Source: Codonopsis lanceolata (taxonomy: Eukaryota; Streptophyta; Magnoliopsida; Asterales; Campanulaceae). From it: 64,000 nucleotides of DNA. Below, piece after piece: positions 1 to 12,113 of this stretch (positions are counted from its first letter, which is position 1; every line of letters starts with the position of its first letter). The stretch covers positions 43,959,099-44,023,098 of the forward strand of contig CM028378.1 of the NCBI GenBank assembly GCA_013146195.2, read 5' to 3'. The notes below the pieces were generated by a model. That model did no database searches and had not been told where the DNA came from. It worked only from the letters and a program-made list of their open reading frames with translations. Made by a program: the position numbers and the translations under genes.

Positions 1-80
1 AAATGCTGAACTATTATTAATCACAAACTAATACGGCATTCTAGTAGAATGAAATTTGACCTTTTTTGTTCATTTTCCAG

Positions 81-1306
81 AGAATGTAGCTTGCTGGGTT
101 CTCAAGGGGCATTCTACAGCTGCATCGAAAGGCATCTTTTGTCCTTGAGGATGTTGTTAGAAACATTTATACAGTTGTGGCATATTCTGCTGGAAGCAAG
201 GCAATGGAACTTTACAGATTGCAGCTGAGAAAAGTCTATAGACAAAGCTTCCTCCATGGAATGGCCATTGGCTTGGCATTTGGTTTTTCACGTTTGCTTT
301 TTGGCTGTAATGCGCTTCTACTTTGGTACACGGCTTTTTCCGTAAGAAAAAGGTATATTGATCTTTCTGCAGCCCTCAAAACGTATATGGTGTTCTCTTT
401 CTCAACTTTTGCTCTGGTTGAACCATTTGGCCTTGCCCTTTACATTCATAAACGGCGATCATCCCTCAGTTCAGTTTTTGAAATCATTGACCGTGTTCCT
501 AAGATTGACCCTGATGATTGTTCAGCGCTTAAGCCTCCTAATGTATATGGAACGATTGAGCTTAAACATGTTGATTTCTGTTATCCAACTCGTCCAGAAG
601 TGATGGTCTTGACTGATTTCAGTTTTAAAGTTGACGGAGGACAAACTGTAGCTGTGGTGGGGGTTTCAGGTTCTGGAAAGAGTACCCTTATCTCTCTGAT
701 AGAGAGATTCTATGACCCCGTGGTTGGCCAAATATTTCTCGATGGAAGGGATCATTAACTTTTCAATTTAAGATGGTTGAGAAACCAGCTGGGTCTTGTT
801 CAATAGGATTCTGTGATATTCTCGACAACCATCAGAGAGAACATCATATATGCTAGACATAATGCGAGTGAAGTTGAGATGAAAGAGGCTGCAAGAATTG
901 CAAATGTGCACCATTTCATTAGCAGCTTGCCTCATGGATATGACACTCATGTGGGCTCGAGGGGAGTGGATTTAACACCGGCCAGAAATTAAGAATCGCG
1001 ATTGCACGAGTGGTGTTGAAGAATGCGCCCATTTTATTATTGGACGAGGCAGCTTCCGGAATAGAATTTGTGTCAAGCCGGGTGGTGCAGGGGGCTCTTG
1101 ACACACTTGTTATGGGGAGCAAGACAACCATACTCATTGCACATAGAGCGGCAATGATGAAAAAAGTTGATAACATTTTGGTTATTAATGTCGGCCAAAT
1201 CGTTGAGCAAGGAACCCATGATTCCCTTGTAGCAAGAAATGGTATGTATGTTAAGTTGATGCAGCCAAAATTCTCAAAGGGCCTGCGTCATCATGGACTT
1301 GGTTAG
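81..1306 (+). pseudogene. ABCB-type ABC transporter, last exon only (left copy), broken
   Basis: This is the last exon of an ABC subfamily B transporter of the ABCB6/ABCB20 type. It covers the end of the second membrane domain and the second nucleotide-binding domain. The acceptor AG lies at 79-80. Visible motifs are Walker A (GVSGSGKST, near 660-686), the family-typical degenerate signature LTPGQ near 972-984, Walker B (ILLLDE, near 1033-1050) and the H-loop region ILIAHRA. In-frame stops occur at 87-89 (TAG where the family has Trp), 756-758 (TAA) and 804-806 (TAG). One G is missing near 979-981 compared with the right copy, which shifts the frame. Only ~80 bases of the preceding intron are in the window. 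It cannot make a working protein. Confidence 0.9.
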
Positions 1307-1860
1307 TACGTAATGTACAACTTGAGTTTATTGTTGGTTGGTATGCTTCTCTTCCATTTCTAACCTCTAGAATAACGAATTTACTGGACTTCAACTGTAG
1401 TTTGCACTTTGAACTTTCCTTTTGAAAAGGAGATTCTTGATCCAAATTGTGAATATACAGGTGCTGATGCAGACTGGCTTGCTGGGACCTGAAATGATCA
1501 CAGAAGCATGGGTGCATGAAATACATTTTTGCACTTTGCTGTATATAGATTTTTTAGAACTGATTGGGATTTGGACCTCTGAGTTTCTTGTTCGTATAGT
1601 TCTATTCCATTTATTTTTCTTTTTCATAGAAAAGTTAGTTGCCTTGGAGGTTTTTTAGTCTTGTTTTGTACATCTTGGTGTATATATTATTCAAGTTGCA
1701 ACAGAAACTTGTAAAGAAGGTTCAGAGTATAATGAAAAGTTTCCGTAAATGATTGGGGATACATTTGGATGCTTGTCTTGATTCTTTTGTCACTAAGTTC
1801 CATTTGCTTTTGATTGTAGCAGAAATGTAGCAGATCCCAGTTATCTTGAGGATGGTCATC

Positions 1861-3489
1861 TGTAGATACCCCAATTTTGTACCCCGTAACTTTCGCATGC
1901 GATATCAAGACCTGTTAAAACTTAACAAATGTCAAGTTACAGGGTTTAAAAATGCAAAAGACAAAGCAGGATGCGCAAAACAATAAAATGCAGGGACTAA
2001 AGTGGCAAAAGTGGCTGAAGATTGGAGAGCTGGCACGGCCAAAAAGAGCTCCTGGCGCGGTGCCCAATATGGGTGGTTCCGACACCCAAAATTGCTACAG
2101 TGCGCCCAAAAGTGCTACATTAGTGCTACGCTAACGCATTGCACAAATCTTGCAAAGACGCGGTACAAGCAATTGCAACACGAAGGAGGGAAAAGAAATT
2201 CCCTCGATGTCCCTCTCTCAGCCTATAAATAGAGGCCCCGGGGTTTGCTTTCAGCACATCGAAAATTCCCCAAAGCTTTCAGCGTTGTTGTTACGCTGCG
2301 AGAATAGTGAGCGATCAGTGCGATAGTGAGCGCCCTCTCCTATAAAGCCTCGAAGCTCTGCCAAAACTCCTCCAAACGCAAATCCAACCGGTCAAAGTGA
2401 TCCTTAGCCTTCCAGCTATGTATCCACCCTATTCCCCCGATCCAAAAATCTCGAAAAAACAGCTTGCTCGCTCGAGTAAAAGGTCAAATCCGCCAAAACC
2501 AAGCGGTTGGCTCGATTTCCGCCAACAGCAAGCACGCAGCTAGAAAAACAAGCTTGCTCCGCCTGCTTTATAAGCAACTTCCTAAGCGCTACTGGCCGAA
2601 TCAAGCCAGAAGAAGAAAGCAAAAAAACTCTCTCCCGAGAAGGACACAACGAGCACACCACGCTCTAAAACGTGAGCCTTTAAGGGCGTTATTTTATAAA
2701 AAACTATTTTATAAACCGTTGTGCTGCCCGGATTTATTTAGAAAATAGCATTAAAAAGAGCCATTATTATGGCCAAATATTTTTAAATATATTTGTAATT
2801 ATTGGAAGAAGGCGGCTGCAAGTCCGTAAAAAATGTAAATATGGATGTATTTGTTTTCTTTTCTGTCTTTTAATGTTTTATTTATTTGCTAGATAAATAT
2901 AACAAAAAACATACTTTAGCCAAAAACTGTTTTTTGAGACCGAAAGGGCGAGTTGGGTGCCTAGCACCTTCCCAACTCGTAACTTAGTCTCCGAACCCAT
3001 TTTTTGCAATCTCTGGTTTTATTTTTGGTTTTTCTTTATTTCTTCCTTAAAATAAAGATGGCGAATCTATTAAAACATTTTGGATCACAGTGAAGCCTCG
3101 CAACATCCTTTCTTACACTTTTCTGTTTTCTCCTAGAAAAGGGAGAATGAGGATGAAAGGGTGATGTATTCCTATATCCTTTCTTGCACTTTCCATTTTC
3201 CCCTATATAAGGGAAGATGCGAATGAAAGGGTGATGTATTCATCCATCCTGTTATCGCCTAAAAGAGGGATAACCTGATAAAGAAAACTCATAGCTCCCA
3301 TAACGGACCAAAAATCACCGAAGTGATCGAGGCGTATTCAACGTGCTTTTGACAACACCCTTTCCGCATTTTTAATTTCGTCTTCCCCTAAACAAGGGAG
3401 GGTGGAATGGAAAGCGTGATGTCCGTTCCGCACGCCGCATTCCTCTAACCAAGGGAGTGCAGGGCGCGGGATAATCCGGAGCACCCACA
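1861..3489 (+). repeat. Ogre/Tat-type Ty3-gypsy LTR (left copy)
   Basis: The sequence begins TGTAGATACCCC, typical of Tat/Ogre LTRs, and ends in ACCCACA just before an arginine-tRNA-type primer-binding site. A TATA-like box (CTATAAATAGAGG) lies near 2222-2234. The 3' third has several short inverted repeats around CCCTA...AAGGG. The LTR is inserted ~555 bases downstream of the ABCB stop. No matching 3' LTR is present, so the target duplication cannot be checked. Confidence 0.8.
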
Positions 3490-3490
3490 G

Positions 3491-3508
3491 TGGCGACTCT
3501 GCTGGGGA
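3491..3508 (+). promoter_or_regulatory. Primer-binding site (tRNA-Arg type)
   Basis: TGGCGACTCTGCTGGGGA follows the LTR after one base. This is the primer-binding motif characteristic of Ogre-lineage gypsy elements. It supports both the LTR end and the plus orientation. Confidence 0.75.
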
Positions 3509-3701
3509 GATCGTTTTTATTTTAAATAAAAATGAAGGGCTACACTCAGTAAAAATAAACTTTTTTTTTTTTTTTTTTCTGGCTAAAGTATGCTTGTTAT
3601 ATTTCTTTAAGCATTTGAATATTGCGTTCCTATACATCCGTGTATATATTTGTGGATATGATCCTCCATCTTGCAGCAGTTTCATTCGTTACATGTATAT
3701 T

Positions 3702-3738
<37 letters not shown>

Positions 3739-4295
3739 CAAAAAAAATCAATCAAAAAAAATATGTATACAATAAATTTTCGGGCAGCATAACAAAAGGG
3801 TCGGGGCTTTATTTTTATTATTGCTTTATTTTCTGCTCTATATTATTATTCCGTTATGCTTTATTTTTATTACGCAAAATATGTACATATTTTATTCCAT
3901 TATGTCATTTTATTTTGGGGATTAGGACAAATTTGTAATTAATATGAATAGATAGATTTCCCGCTTTTCATTCTATTTCTTGATGTGATTGTTTGCTTGC
4001 TCGCGCTCAAACTAATAAAACCGAGAAAATCTACAAATGACAGTAAGACAGGTCATATCTGTTTTATTTTCTGTTTTATATCTGAATTTTTTTTACTGCG
4101 TTTTAGATGTCAAACACACGCGCACGCATGTAAATATATTTCGAATTGCTACCCTACACCATGGCCAGCTTACCCCCTGCATAAGCCATTATTAGACTGC
4201 ATATAGATTCTCAGGACACTTCATACACCGACCGGTTTTTGCATCTCTGAATCATTGGTCAGCCCTTGTGTAAAAAAAAGGATAAAAAAATGATG

Positions 4296-4347
<52 letters not shown>

Positions 4348-4871
4348 GCGCAAATAAAAAAATAAAATAAATGAATAAAAATGCGCAAGTAAATAAAAAA
4401 TAATACACAGTAGCTGATTGATTATTTTCTGATACTCGACTTAGACCATTTTGAATGGTGGATCCTGGAAAAAAGTATAGGCCATTCGCATGGGATCAGT
4501 TCAATCTTGGGGAGTCGAAAGGCAGATGGAATACGAGGATCCTATACTCTGGAGAAAGAATCCAATGTTCCAAGAATAGTCATGGGACTGTCAAAACAAA
4601 GCAGGTGCTTGTTCGGTCAATTGTAGGAAAATGAATAATAATAATAAAATATATTAATAAAGGCACGTTGTACTCCAAGCCCAGAAAGCCTTTAGCCAAC
4701 AATTCTGATACCTCCAAACCCATTTTTCTCAGAAACCTGGCCCGAATTTGGAAAGACAGAGATAATACTGGTCGGTTGATACGGGAAACAAGTGCAGAAA
4801 ACAGATCAGAAAGTATCAGGGACAGATCAGAAAAGGGCAGAATCAGTTCATAGGGTACAGATCCGAGCAAA

Positions 4872-5390
4872 ATGGCCGCTAAAAATAAACAAGCTATGAC
4901 GGGGACTAGCAATGATTGGAACAGCTGGGAGCCAGAAAAAGAAACTCTTGAGTATGCACCTCCTCCTAGACTTGAAGCCTGGCTAAAAGAAGAATTGGAT
5001 TCCCATGCGGAAAGAATAAAAAATTAGGTGGTTAGTGATCTTTTAGCAGGTTTCTCAGAAACTCTTGCTGCCCTTTCCCAAAAGATCAAAATCCCAAAAT
5101 ATGTTCCTAATACTTCTCGCCTTCCTGAAACAAGTTATCCCGATACCTCAGAAAATATCCTTTTCCAGGCCTATGGAAAACAACCAAGTGCTAGCCATCA
5201 GCCAAATATTAATCCCATTGCCCAAAGTAATATGATTCCAAATGCTCATAATTCTAATCCATCCCCTCCAGAAATCAACCCCGATCTCCCTCACCTAAAT
5301 GTCTGCTACTATAACCAAAAGAATTATCTTCCTCTCGATCCCTCAAATACTTATTCTCAGCAATTGACCCGGGAACTCCAAAAGAAATAA
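4872..5390 (+). pseudogene. Ogre/Tat gag, N-terminal part, with an internal stop
   Basis: The reading frame begins with ATG at 4872 (MAAKNKQAMTG...) after a long leader. It encodes a charged region (ETLEYAPPPRLEAWLKEELD) and is interrupted by TAG at ~5026. The same frame then continues as a proline/asparagine-rich segment to 5390. This composition and its position between leader and pol suit a Tat-lineage gag. No active product is expected. Confidence 0.65.
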
Positions 5391-5666
5391 TTTGTTTACC
5401 AGAAAAAGAACCTCTCTTAAGCCAGGGTCCAGGCAGCCCAATCCCAGTGCAGTATTATCCAAGAGAGAAAACTCCATCCAGCTATTTGACCAAATCTCAA
5501 TCTGGTAATCTGCCCAGGCCAAGAGGGAGGAAATAAATAATTCCAAAGCACTATGATGATCTACCTGCCCCAAGGTCTGAAATATTCCAAACACTATGGG
5601 CCCATGAGATACTTAAGCCCATTGTTAATTATCAACCACCTAATCCATTGCCTGTTACATGGAATC

Positions 5667-5816
5667 ATGCCCAGTATTGTGAGTACCACCGTTGTAGGTC
5701 ATCTTACCGATAAGTGCTACTCACTCAGAAACATAATTCAGGATCTTATCGACAGCGAGGTAATTACGGTGGTAGGTACAAGAATCTTTGAAACAAATCA
5801 GACAAAGGAGGTTTAA
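5667..5816 (+). pseudogene. Gag zinc-knuckle region, frameshifted
   Basis: Two frames together give a CEYHR...GHLTDKCYSLRNIIQDLID pattern. This resembles the CCHC knuckle and following helix of Tat/Ogre Gag, which binds retrotransposon RNA. A frameshift lies inside the knuckle. The segment then leads into a decayed region (5915-6292) with an open but unassigned frame. Confidence 0.5.
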
Positions 5817-6369
5817 AGGGCAAGTAAACCTATTTAGCCAGAATAAAGGTGCTGTAAATATCCTCTTCAACAACAGGAGTTTCTAATAAAAGTCTGGAAG
5901 ATAGTTTTCTGGGTATGATAGACGGAGATGCTAATTATAAAAAGCTCCTTGCTGAGTTTGAGCCTATTACTGATAAGCCTCTGCAGAATTGGTATACTAC
6001 GACCGGCCCACTCTTGACAACAGCAGATCTGGAGGACCGCTTTAGATATACTATTCACATTCCTTCTCCTAGCTTTACGGATTGGTCATCTACCGATCCG
6101 CTCCCTAAAGTTGAGGATCTCAAACCCCATGTCCTCAACAATGTAAATAACCCTGTACAGTTTGCTATTAATGATAATCTTGATGTCTTTGCTTATTCCC
6201 TAGTTGCACCTGCATTAAAAGACACATTAAATAATTATAATAATGAATCATTTAATGAAATGGACCCAAAAGATAAAAAATATTTGCTTTAGCTTGTAAA
6301 GTCAGTCGAGCACCAGGACAACATCATTCATCAACAGCAAATGAAGACCTGTCCACTATCAATCTGGGG

Positions 6370-6965
6370 CTGAACAATATAACAAAAGAAATAAAAATCG
6401 GCAGCTACCTGCAAGGCCCTGAAAGGGTAGCACTTATTGACCTCCTCAAAGATTTCGTAGATATCTTCGTCTGGTCCTATGAAGATATGCCTGAGCTGGA
6501 TCCGGCCACTGTTGAACACCGGATCCCCACATATCTGGATAATCGGCCAATTAAGCAAAAGCTCTGCCGAATTAAACCGAAATTGTCACTGCAAGTAAAA
6601 GAAGAAATCATGAAGCAGCTGTACGTCAAATTTATTCGGGTAGTTGAATACCCGATCTGGCTGTCCAACATAGTGACCGTTCCCAAGCCCAACGGGAAGG
6701 TCCGGATCAGTGTAGATTTCTGCGACCTAAATAAGTCGTCGCCCAAATATGACTTCCCTCTACCCAATATTGATATTATGGTAGACGCCGTCACTGCTCA
6801 CAAAATCAGATCTTTCATCGATGGCATGCTGGGCTACAATCAAATCAAGATGGCGGCAGAAGACCAGGAGAAAACCTCATTCACTACTCCCTGGGGGACC
6901 TACTGCTATAATGTCATGCCATTTGGGCTAAAAAATTACGGGGCTACATATCAAAGGGCTGCCAT
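6370..6965 (+). pseudogene. Gypsy reverse transcriptase, N-terminal part
   Basis: The segment encodes DFVDIFVWSYEDMPELDP, then PNGKVRISVDFCDLN, FPLPNIDIMVDAV, GYNQIKMAAED and MPFGLKN, in the order expected for a Ty3-gypsy reverse transcriptase. The homology stops inside MPFGLKNYGATYQRA at the start of the inserted LTR (6966), before the catalytic YxDD motif. The enzyme is therefore truncated. Its context is the Ogre/Tat element starting at 1861. Confidence 0.85.
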
Positions 6966-8642
6966 TGATAAGCTTGTTATTTTCCTTTTATTTTCATTAT
7001 TTGTTGGGATTTTATTGTTTATTTTGAGCTTTGGTTAATAATTAATTACATTTGAGATTCTATTTTTATGTATTTTGTGCTTCATGTAGGTATCTCAAGC
7101 ATATTCAAGGTTTTATGGCTCAATTCATGCAAATCGAGGCAATTCCGGGCATTAATGTTAAGTTTTGATGCTTGTCGTTAAGTTTCGTCCCAAGATTTCA
7201 AAGGGCGAACTAGAGTAACTTGACGATCGAGGACTGCTTTTGCAAGGCACTGGAAGGGCTTTCGACGCTCAATCCGAAGAAGAGGTACTGAGCAATTCCT
7301 CGAATCTCCCATTCATTAATGTGTTGTCATAGGGAGAAGCGGCCACGCCACCGCCGCCCACTAGCGATCTGCCCCCGCTTCCTTCCAGATTCGGCACGAC
7401 CCGCGCATTGGCACATCCAGCCCATCCAGCCCTCAATCCGCCCACTTTCCTCTCGGCCTCCAGCCTGCTTTCTCCTGGAGCGACCAGAAGCCCCACTGTT
7501 CTGCGCCTTGATCCAGCGACCCAACCTTCTTTCTCTCCCATTTCGCCCCCATTTCCTCATTTCTTCTTCCTTTTTTGCCCCCAAACTCCTTTGTTGTTCC
7601 CCTTTTACCCCTGCCTCTCTTTGCCTTCATTTTTCATCCATTACAGCCTGCCATTTCCAAGTGAAGAAACAACAGCCTTCAGTTTTAGGGCAGTAGCCCT
7701 AAAACTCTTCAACACCATTAATTTAATTCTTCCATCTCTTCACGTAAATAAAAAATGCATCCATTTTGAAGGCTTGGAGAATCAAATCAAGGGTCAAGGG
7801 AGCAAGATTAAGTGAAGTCAACCCAAGATTGCAACATTAATTGGTTTAATTCTTCCACCTCTTAAATTATTTTAATGATGTAATTTTTGGAGAAACTTTG
7901 CATTTATCTTGATACCTTGATGATGAGCTAAATATATTTTTGGATTGTGATTATTATCTATGTTGAATGTGATATTTTAATTTAATTTCTCTCTATTTGA
8001 TGTATTACTCATATATTTTTGGTTATGATCATTGTGTGCTTAATGCTTTTAACGAAGTCATGAATCATTAAATGAACCCTGGAATGATAGGATACGAAGC
8101 GAAAGCCCTTCCTATTATTCCGAAAATCGTGATAATTGTTTACGCCTCTAAGGCACACTTGAAGGCCGTAGATAGTCATTGGGTGCTTGATCTACCACGC
8201 GGCTATTTTCTCCCGTAGGCTATGTTGCGAGGATATGAGCCCGTAGCAAGGATGAGTAATAGATAGGTTTTCTATACGTAGCGAAAGTCCATAGAGCATA
8301 TTAGTGTGCACCCGACTACCGAAAATTTGAGTTAAGAAAAATAGAGAGAGTTAAATTAAACATTGGCTAGACTAGAAATATCACAATCCTATTCTTTTTA
8401 ACCTTGATTTGATGTTGCCGCCGTTTCATTGTCGTGTTAATTTAGTTTATTTTCTTGCTTTTATTTTGTTTATTTTATTTTTATTTTTAATTAAATTTCC
8501 GTTAGCTTAGATAAAATTAGGTGTGCCCAATTTTAGTACTTAGGATTTATTTCTAGCTCTATCCTCGTGGATCGACTGCATTTCAAACTTTATTACTTGA
8601 TACAACCGGTAATCTTGCTGCTATGCTTCGCACAAGACATCA
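6966..8642 (+). repeat. Athila/Tat-like gypsy LTR inserted in the Ogre pol
   Basis: The LTR starts TGATAAGC and ends ACATCA, giving a short TGAT/ATCA inverted terminus. It is followed by a primer-binding site of the aspartate-tRNA type. Its left edge cuts a reverse transcriptase reading frame. Its 3' part has the usual Athila/Tat pattern (ctcgtggatcgactgc) before the end. The second LTR would lie in or beyond the assembly gap and is not visible. Confidence 0.7.
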
Positions 8643-9420
8643 AGTTTTTGCGCCGTTGTCAGGGATAGATTTCTAGAATTTATCTTGATATTAATACGAA
8701 GGTTGCCTAATTTTAATTTAAGCATTTTTTTTTCTTCTTTATTTGCTTTAATTTTAGTTGTAGTTATTTTTTGCTTTCTTTTAGAGTAGTTCTTTTGTTA
8801 TATTGTTCTTTTTCATTTGATCTTGCTTGTCTAGTGAGTGTTCTTGTAGCTAGCTTAAAGCGATGGCTTGGAACAATGTCAATTGGGACTTTGATCAAGG
8901 GGCATGGAATGGAATGCCGGGAATTTATGAGAATGAGATGGCGCCAACCGAGGCTATGAATTATACCGGCCCATCCGAGCTTAATTTGTAGAATTGTTAT
9001 GGAAATCATTTTCCATATCCGCATTTGGATGGAGTCGAATTCTATGCTTCCTCCTCACTATCATCATGAAGACCCCCAACATCACCCCTTTGATCCGAAT
9101 TGTGTGAGTAACACCTACCCTTGGGAAGTTGAGCAACGCTCGATCACGGAAGAAGAAACAATTCAAAGTCTAAAGGCTCAAGTAGCCGTGTTGATAGAAG
9201 CCATCAAGCTCCTAGTCCTCCTCATGATTGGGAAGCTGCTAATGCGGAAATTGGTGTTGCCGTTGAAGAATCACCAAGAAGACCTTCAACTCAATGTAAT
9301 AGGAAAACCTAATGAAAATGGAGCGTTGAATGATTCCTCTCTCACTAATGAGAGTGAAATTTCGAGGATCTTGGGACAACCTCACTTGAAGCGCCAATCT
9401 CATATCCATGTCGCGTGGAA
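8643..9420 (+). mobile_element. Athila/Tat-like internal region start
   Basis: A primer-binding site resembling tRNA-Asp (TTGCGCCGTTGTCAGGGA, 8648-8665) follows the LTR. Near 8863 a frame opens MAWNNVNWDFDQGAWNG, a gag-like N-terminus, and ends at a stop near 8989. Further open but diverged gag-like sequence runs to the gap at 9421. Nothing after this point belongs to the element. Confidence 0.55.
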
Positions 9421-9520
9421 NNNNNNNNNNNNNNNNNNNNNNNNNNNNNNNNNNNNNNNNNNNNNNNNNNNNNNNNNNNNNNNNNNNNNNNNNNNNNNNN
9501 NNNNNNNNNNNNNNNNNNNN
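9421..9520. other. Assembly gap (100 N)
   Basis: Exactly 100 unknown bases, the usual placeholder for a scaffold join of unknown length. The right arm of the palindrome begins at the next base. Order, orientation and distance across this point are therefore not proven. Confidence 1.
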
Positions 9521-9719
9521 AAATTTGTCCTAATCCCCAAAATAAAATGACATAATGGAATAAAATATGTACATATTTTGCGTAATAAAAATAAAGCATA
9601 ACGGAATAATAATAATATAAGCAGAAAAAATAAAGCAATAATAAAAATAAAGCCCCGACCCTTTTGTTATGCCGCCCGAAAATTTATTGTATATATTTTT
9701 TTTGATTGATTTTTTTGAA

Positions 9720-9751
<32 letters not shown>

Positions 9752-9965
9752 TAAATATACATGTAATGTGATCGGAATGAAACCGCTGCAAGATGGAGGA
9801 TCATATCCACAAATATATACACGGATGTATAGGAACGCAATATTCAAATGCTTAAAGAAATATAACAAGCATACTTTAGCCGAAAAAAAAAAAAGTTTAT
9901 TTTTATCGAGTGTAGCCCTTCATTTTTATTTAAAATAAAAACGATCTCCCAAAGAAGTCGCCACC

Positions 9966-11560
9966 GTGGGTGCTCGATTATCCCGCACCGCACTCCCTTG
10001 GTTAGAGGAATGCGGCGCGGCGGAACGGACATCACGCTTCCATTCCACCCTCCCTTGTTTAGGGAAGACGAAATTAAAAATGCGAAGGGTGTTGTCAAAA
10101 AGCACGTTGAATACGCCTCGATCACTTCAGTGATTTTTGGTCCGTTATGGGAGTGAGTTTTCTATCGTTATCCTCTTTTAGGCGATAACATGATGGATGA
10201 ATACATCACCTTTTTCATTCGCATCTTCCCTTATATAGGGAAAATGGAAAGTGCAAGAAAGGATAGGAATACATCACCCTTTCATCTCATTCTCCCTTTT
10301 CTAGAGAAAACGTAAAAGTGTAAGAAAGGATGTTGCGAGGTTTCATCGTGATCCAAAATGTTTTAATAGATTCGCCATCTTTATTTTAAGGAAGAAATAA
10401 AGAAAACCAAAAATAAAACCGAGATTGCAAAAATGGTTCTGAGCTAAGTTACGAGTTGGGAAGGTGCTAGGCACCCAACTCGCCTTTCGGTCTCAAAAAC
10501 GCTTTTTGGCTAAAGTATGTTTTTTGTTATATTTATCTAGCAAATAAATAAAACATTAAAAGACGAAAAGAAAACAAATACATCCATATTTACATTTTTA
10601 CTGACTTGCAAATGCCTTCTCCAATAATTACAAAATATATTTAAAAATATTTGGCCATAATAATGGCTCTTTTAATGCTATTTTCTAAATAAATCCGGCG
10701 ACAACGGTTTATAAAATAGTTTTTTATAAAATAACGCCTTAAAGGCTCACGTTTTAGAGCGTGGTGTGCTCGTTGTGTCCTTCTCGAGAGAGAGTTTTTT
10801 TTTTTGCTTTGTCGTCATGTTCCCAGCAGTAATCGCTTAGGAAGTTGCTTACGAAAACGTAAAGCAGGCGGAGCAACGCTTGTTTTGCTAGCTGCGGCTT
10901 GCTTGTTGGAAATCAAAGTGAACAACCTTTGGTTTTGGCGGATTTGACCTTTTTACTCAGGCAGAGCAACTGTTTTTTTCGAGATTTTTGGATCGGGGGA
11001 ATAGGGTGGATACATAGCTGGAAGGCTAAGGATCACTTTGACCAGGTTGGATTTGCGTTTGGAGGAGTTTTGGCAGAGCTTGAGGCTTTATAGGAGAGGG
11101 CGCTCACTATCGCATCGACGCTCACTATTCTCGCACAGAATAACAACGCCGAAGCTTGGGAATTTGGTCTGAAAGCAAACCCCTGGCCTCTATTTATAGG
11201 CTGAGAGAGGGACATCGAGGGAATTTCTTTTCCCTCCTTCGTGTTGCAATTGCTTGTACCGCGTGCTGCAAGATTTGTGCAATGCGTTAACTGTAGCACT
11301 AATGTAGCACTTTTGGGCGCACTGTAGCAATTTTGGGTGTCGGAACCACCCATATTGGGCACCGCGCCAGGAGCTCTTTTTGGCCGTGCCAGCTCTCCAA
11401 TCTTCAGCCACTTTTGCCACTTTAGTCCCTGCATTTTATTGTTTTGCTGCATCCCGCTTTGTCTTTTGCATTTTAAACCTCAGAATTTGACATTTGTTAA
11501 GTTTTTAACAGTCTTGATATCGCATGCGAAAGTTACGGGTACAAAATTGGGGTATCTACA
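9966..11560 (-). repeat. Ogre/Tat-type LTR (right copy)
   Basis: This is the reverse complement counterpart of 1861-3489. It ends at 11560 with ...GGTATCTACA, the reverse of the TGTAGATACC start. The primer-binding site is altered here relative to the left copy. By eye the two LTR copies differ at several percent of positions, with 34 bases of length difference. The flanking ABCB sequence differs hardly at all. Confidence 0.8.
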
Positions 11561-12113
11561 GATGACCATCCTCAAGATAACTGGGATCTGCTACATTTCT
11601 GCTACAATCAAAAGCAAATGGAACTTAGTGACAAAAGAATCAAGACAAGCATCCAAATGTATCCCCAATCATTTACGGAAACTTTTCATTATACTCTGAA
11701 CCTTCTTTACAAGTTTCTGTTGCAACTTGAATAATATATACACCAAGATGTACAAAACAAGACTAAAAAACCTCCAAGGCAACTAACTTTTCTATGAAAA
11801 GAAAAATAAATGGAATAGAACTATACGAACAAGAAACTCAGAGGTCCAAATCCCAATCAGTTCTAAAAAATCTATATACAGCAAAGTGCAAAAATGTATT
11901 TCATGCACCCATGCTTCTGTGATCATTTCAGGTCCCAGCAAGCCAGTCTGCATCAGCACCTGTATATTCACAATTTGGATCAAGAATCTCCTTTTCAAAA
12001 GGAAAGTTCAAAGTGCAAACTACAGTTGAAGTCCAGTAAATTCGTTATTCTAGAGGTTAGAAATGGAAGAGAAGCATACCAACCAACAATAAACTCAAGT
12101 TGTACATTACGTA

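Larger units (their letters stand above)
1..3934 (+). repeat. Left arm of a ~3.9-kb inverted duplication
   Basis: Bases 1-3934 reappear as the reverse complement at 9521-13422. Position 1 pairs with 13422 and 3934 with 9521. The arm contains the last exon of an ABCB pseudogene (81-1306), its 3' flank to 1860, an Ogre/Tat-type LTR (1861-3489) and the first ~445 bases of that element's internal region. The first 1860 bases match almost perfectly, while the LTR part carries many substitutions and small indels. The arm starts at the window edge, so it may extend further left. It may be a real duplication, or two haplotypes joined head to head during scaffolding. Confidence 0.9.
3490..6965 (+). 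mobile_element. Ogre/Tat-type gypsy internal region, truncated and decayed
   Basis: The region runs from the primer-binding site through a ~1.36-kb AT-rich leader, with (TA)n runs near 3705-3737 and 4298-4343, into gag, a zinc knuckle and reverse transcriptase. It stops at 6965, where another LTR begins. The remaining polymerase domains and the 3' LTR are absent. Gag contains a stop codon and the gag-pol joint is frameshifted, so the copy is dead. The 3490-3934 part is shared with the right palindrome arm. Confidence 0.8.

Noticed and set aside
7319..7815. Overlapping open frames on both strands, rich in Pro/Ser or Arg/Gly
   Set aside because: They lie inside the Athila/Tat-like LTR. Composition explains them and they have no homology signal.
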